Origin: Actinomycetota bacterium
GTDB lineage: Bacteria > Actinomycetota > Actinomycetes > S36-B12 > UBA5976
Length of the DNA: 5,941 nucleotides
Reading direction: 5' to 3'
Assembly (NCBI GenBank): GCA_009918865.1
Contig: RGCY01000080.1
Coordinates: 1 to 5,941, forward strand
This document shows, piece after piece, positions 4,717 through 5,941 of this stretch (within the stretch, counting starts at the first letter, position 1; each line of letters opens with the position of its first letter). The notes under the pieces were generated by a model. It made no database searches. It was not told the origin of the DNA and saw nothing but the letters and a program-made list of their open reading frames with translations. A program made the position numbers and the translations under genes.

Positions 4717-5941
4717 TCAGCGATTCTGTGGGAACCCAAGGTTGATACCACCGTGGCTTGGGTCAAGCCAACGGCTCGTCACCACTTTGCCACGCGTGAA
4801 GAACTGCACACCTTCCATGCCGTGAGCGTGAAGGTCGCCAAACAAAGACGACTTCCAACCACCAAATGAGTAATACGCCATTGGCACTGGAATTGGCACG
4901 TTGATTCCGACCATGCCAACTTCAACTTCATGCTGATAGCGCCGTGCTGCACCACCATCGTTGGTGAAGATTGCGGTGCCGTTGCCATAAGGGTGTTCAT
5001 TCACGAGAGCGAGTGCTTCGTCATAAGAGTTGACCCGAATCACAGACAACACGGGGCCAAAGATTTCGTCCGTGTAGACAGACATATGCGACTTCACATC
5101 ATCAAGCAGCGTTGGCCCGAGCCAAAAACCTGACGAGTCACCATCAACGGCGATGCCGCGTCCATCAACGACAACACGCGCTCCATCAGCTTCACCTGCA
5201 TCAATGTAGGAAGCGACTTTGTCTCGGTGTTCGCGCGTGACAAGTGGACCCATGTCCACTGGTCGGCGGCCATCGCCCGTTCGCAAAGTCGATATGCGCG
5301 AAGCAATCTTGGTCACGAGTTCATCTGCCACGGGCTCCACAACGACTAACGCGGAAATCGCCATACAGCGCTCACCTGCAGAACCAAAGCCAGCATTCAC
5401 TGCTGCATCGGCAGCCAAATCAAGATCCGCATCTGGGAGAACCACCATGTGGTTCTTCGCACCACCAAGTGCTTGCATTCGCTTGCCATTGCGCGTTCCA
5501 GTTTCGTAGATATACCGAGCGATGGGAGTGGAACCGACAAAAGAAATCGCGCGCACATCAGGATGATGCAACAGCGCGTCCACGGCCACTTTGTCACCAT
5601 GAACAACATTGAGCACACCATCGGGTAGTCCGGCTTCACTGAACCATGAAGCAAGCAGCATCACAGAACTCGGGTCTTTTTCACTCGGCTTGAGTACCAC
5701 CGCGTTACCGCACGCGATGGCAATCGGGAAGAACCACATCGGCACCATGGCCGGGAAGTTGAAAGGTGAGATTGCTGCAACAACGCCAACTGGCTGACGA
5801 ATTGAATACACATCAACATTGGTGGAGACGTTCTCGCTGAACGACCCCTTCAACAGATGCGGAATTCCACACGCAAAATCAATGACTTCAAGTCCGCGAT
5901 TCACTTCGCCGAGCGCATCTGAAAGCACCTTGCCGTGTTCG
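4717..5941 (-). CDS. mmsA: Methylmalonate-semialdehyde dehydrogenase (CoA-acylating), 5' end beyond the right edge
   Basis: This is a partial gene of 407 full codons open to the right edge. About 90 N-terminal residues are expected beyond it, since the family is about 490-500 residues. The GTG at 5928 is internal: the codons before it read EHGK, continuing the family consensus. The enzyme is an aldehyde dehydrogenase that oxidises (methyl)malonate semialdehyde with NAD and CoA to propionyl-CoA or acetyl-CoA plus CO2, in valine, beta-alanine or inositol breakdown in the cytoplasm. Counting from the 5928 codon, the visible motifs are SPFNFPA (54-60), KPSEKDP (80-86), FVGST (130-134), GGAKNH (155-160), catalytic Cys188 in GERCMA, EIFGPV (288-293) and the C-terminal SRWLDPSHGG. 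The general-base Glu of hydrolytic ALDHs (in ELGG) is Ala here, as expected for a CoA-acylating member. A tetR gene follows on the same strand. Confidence 0.95.
   Translation of the reverse strand, partial: EHGKVLSDALGEVNRGLEVIDFACGIPHLLKGSFSENVSTNVDVYSIRQPVGVVAAISPFNFPAMVPMWFFPIAIACGNAVVLKPSEKDPSSVMLLASWFSEAGLPDGVLNVVHGDKVAVDALLHHPDVRAISFVGSTPIARYIYETGTRNGKRMQALGGAKNHMVVLPDADLDLAADAAVNAGFGSAGERCMAISALVVVEPVADELVTKIASRISTLRTGDGRRPVDMGPLVTREHRDKVASYIDAGEADGARVVVDGRGIAVDGDSSGFWLGPTLLDDVKSHMSVYTDEIFGPVLSVIRVNSYDEALALVNEHPYGNGTAIFTNDGGAARRYQHEVEVGMVGINVPIPVPMAYYSFGGWKSSLFGDLHAHGMEGVQFFTRGKVVTSRWLDPSHGGINLGFPQNR

Noticed and set aside
5926..5928. GTG at 5928 as the start of mmsA
   Set aside because: The frame stays open to the window edge and the preceding codons (EHGK) continue the family consensus, so the gene begins outside the window.

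Overview
The window looks like chromosomal DNA of an actinobacterium (Actinomycetota) of moderate G+C. The signs are the actinobacterial-type haemin-uptake genes, GTG starts placed just downstream of TANNNT-like -10 boxes (leaderless transcripts), and secreted proteins whose nearest remembered relatives are actinobacterial. No genus can be named from this sequence alone.

Left part (1-2352, minus strand): a compact haemin/iron-chelate ABC transporter operon, read right to left. Its genes encode an HmuT-like lipoprotein (haem-binding), an HmuU-like FecCD-family permease and an HmuV-like ATPase cut off by the left edge. Each start codon lies inside the end of the gene before it, so the three are probably translationally coupled.

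Middle (2429-3991, plus strand): two exported proteins transcribed divergently from hmuT, with a 76-bp shared promoter region containing a perfect inverted repeat. Both carry a beta-sandwich domain with the cysteine layout of the neocarzinostatin-type (enediyne chromoprotein) fold. They also share a Cys-x7-Asp/His-x7 pattern: Asp 7 and His 8 residues after the last cysteine. The second protein adds two cysteine-paired Ig-like repeats. As I remember it, the first protein closely resembles the module found after HtaA haem-binding domains in actinobacterial Hta proteins, but no HtaA domain is present here. The most economical reading is that these proteins capture or relay haem outside the membrane and hand it to HmuT. 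This is the least described part of the window.

Right part (4006-5941, minus strand): a TetR-family regulator and, upstream of it, the 3' four-fifths of a CoA-acylating methylmalonate-semialdehyde dehydrogenase gene (mmsA), which runs off the right edge. The tetR gene ends only 14 bp from the convergent second secreted-protein gene. Three inverted repeats lie in a row between mmsA and the tetR promoter. This module is probably functionally separate from haem uptake (valine/beta-alanine/inositol catabolism).

No RNA genes, insertion sequences, CRISPR arrays or long gene-free stretches were seen. The longest gap is 138 bp (4579-4716).
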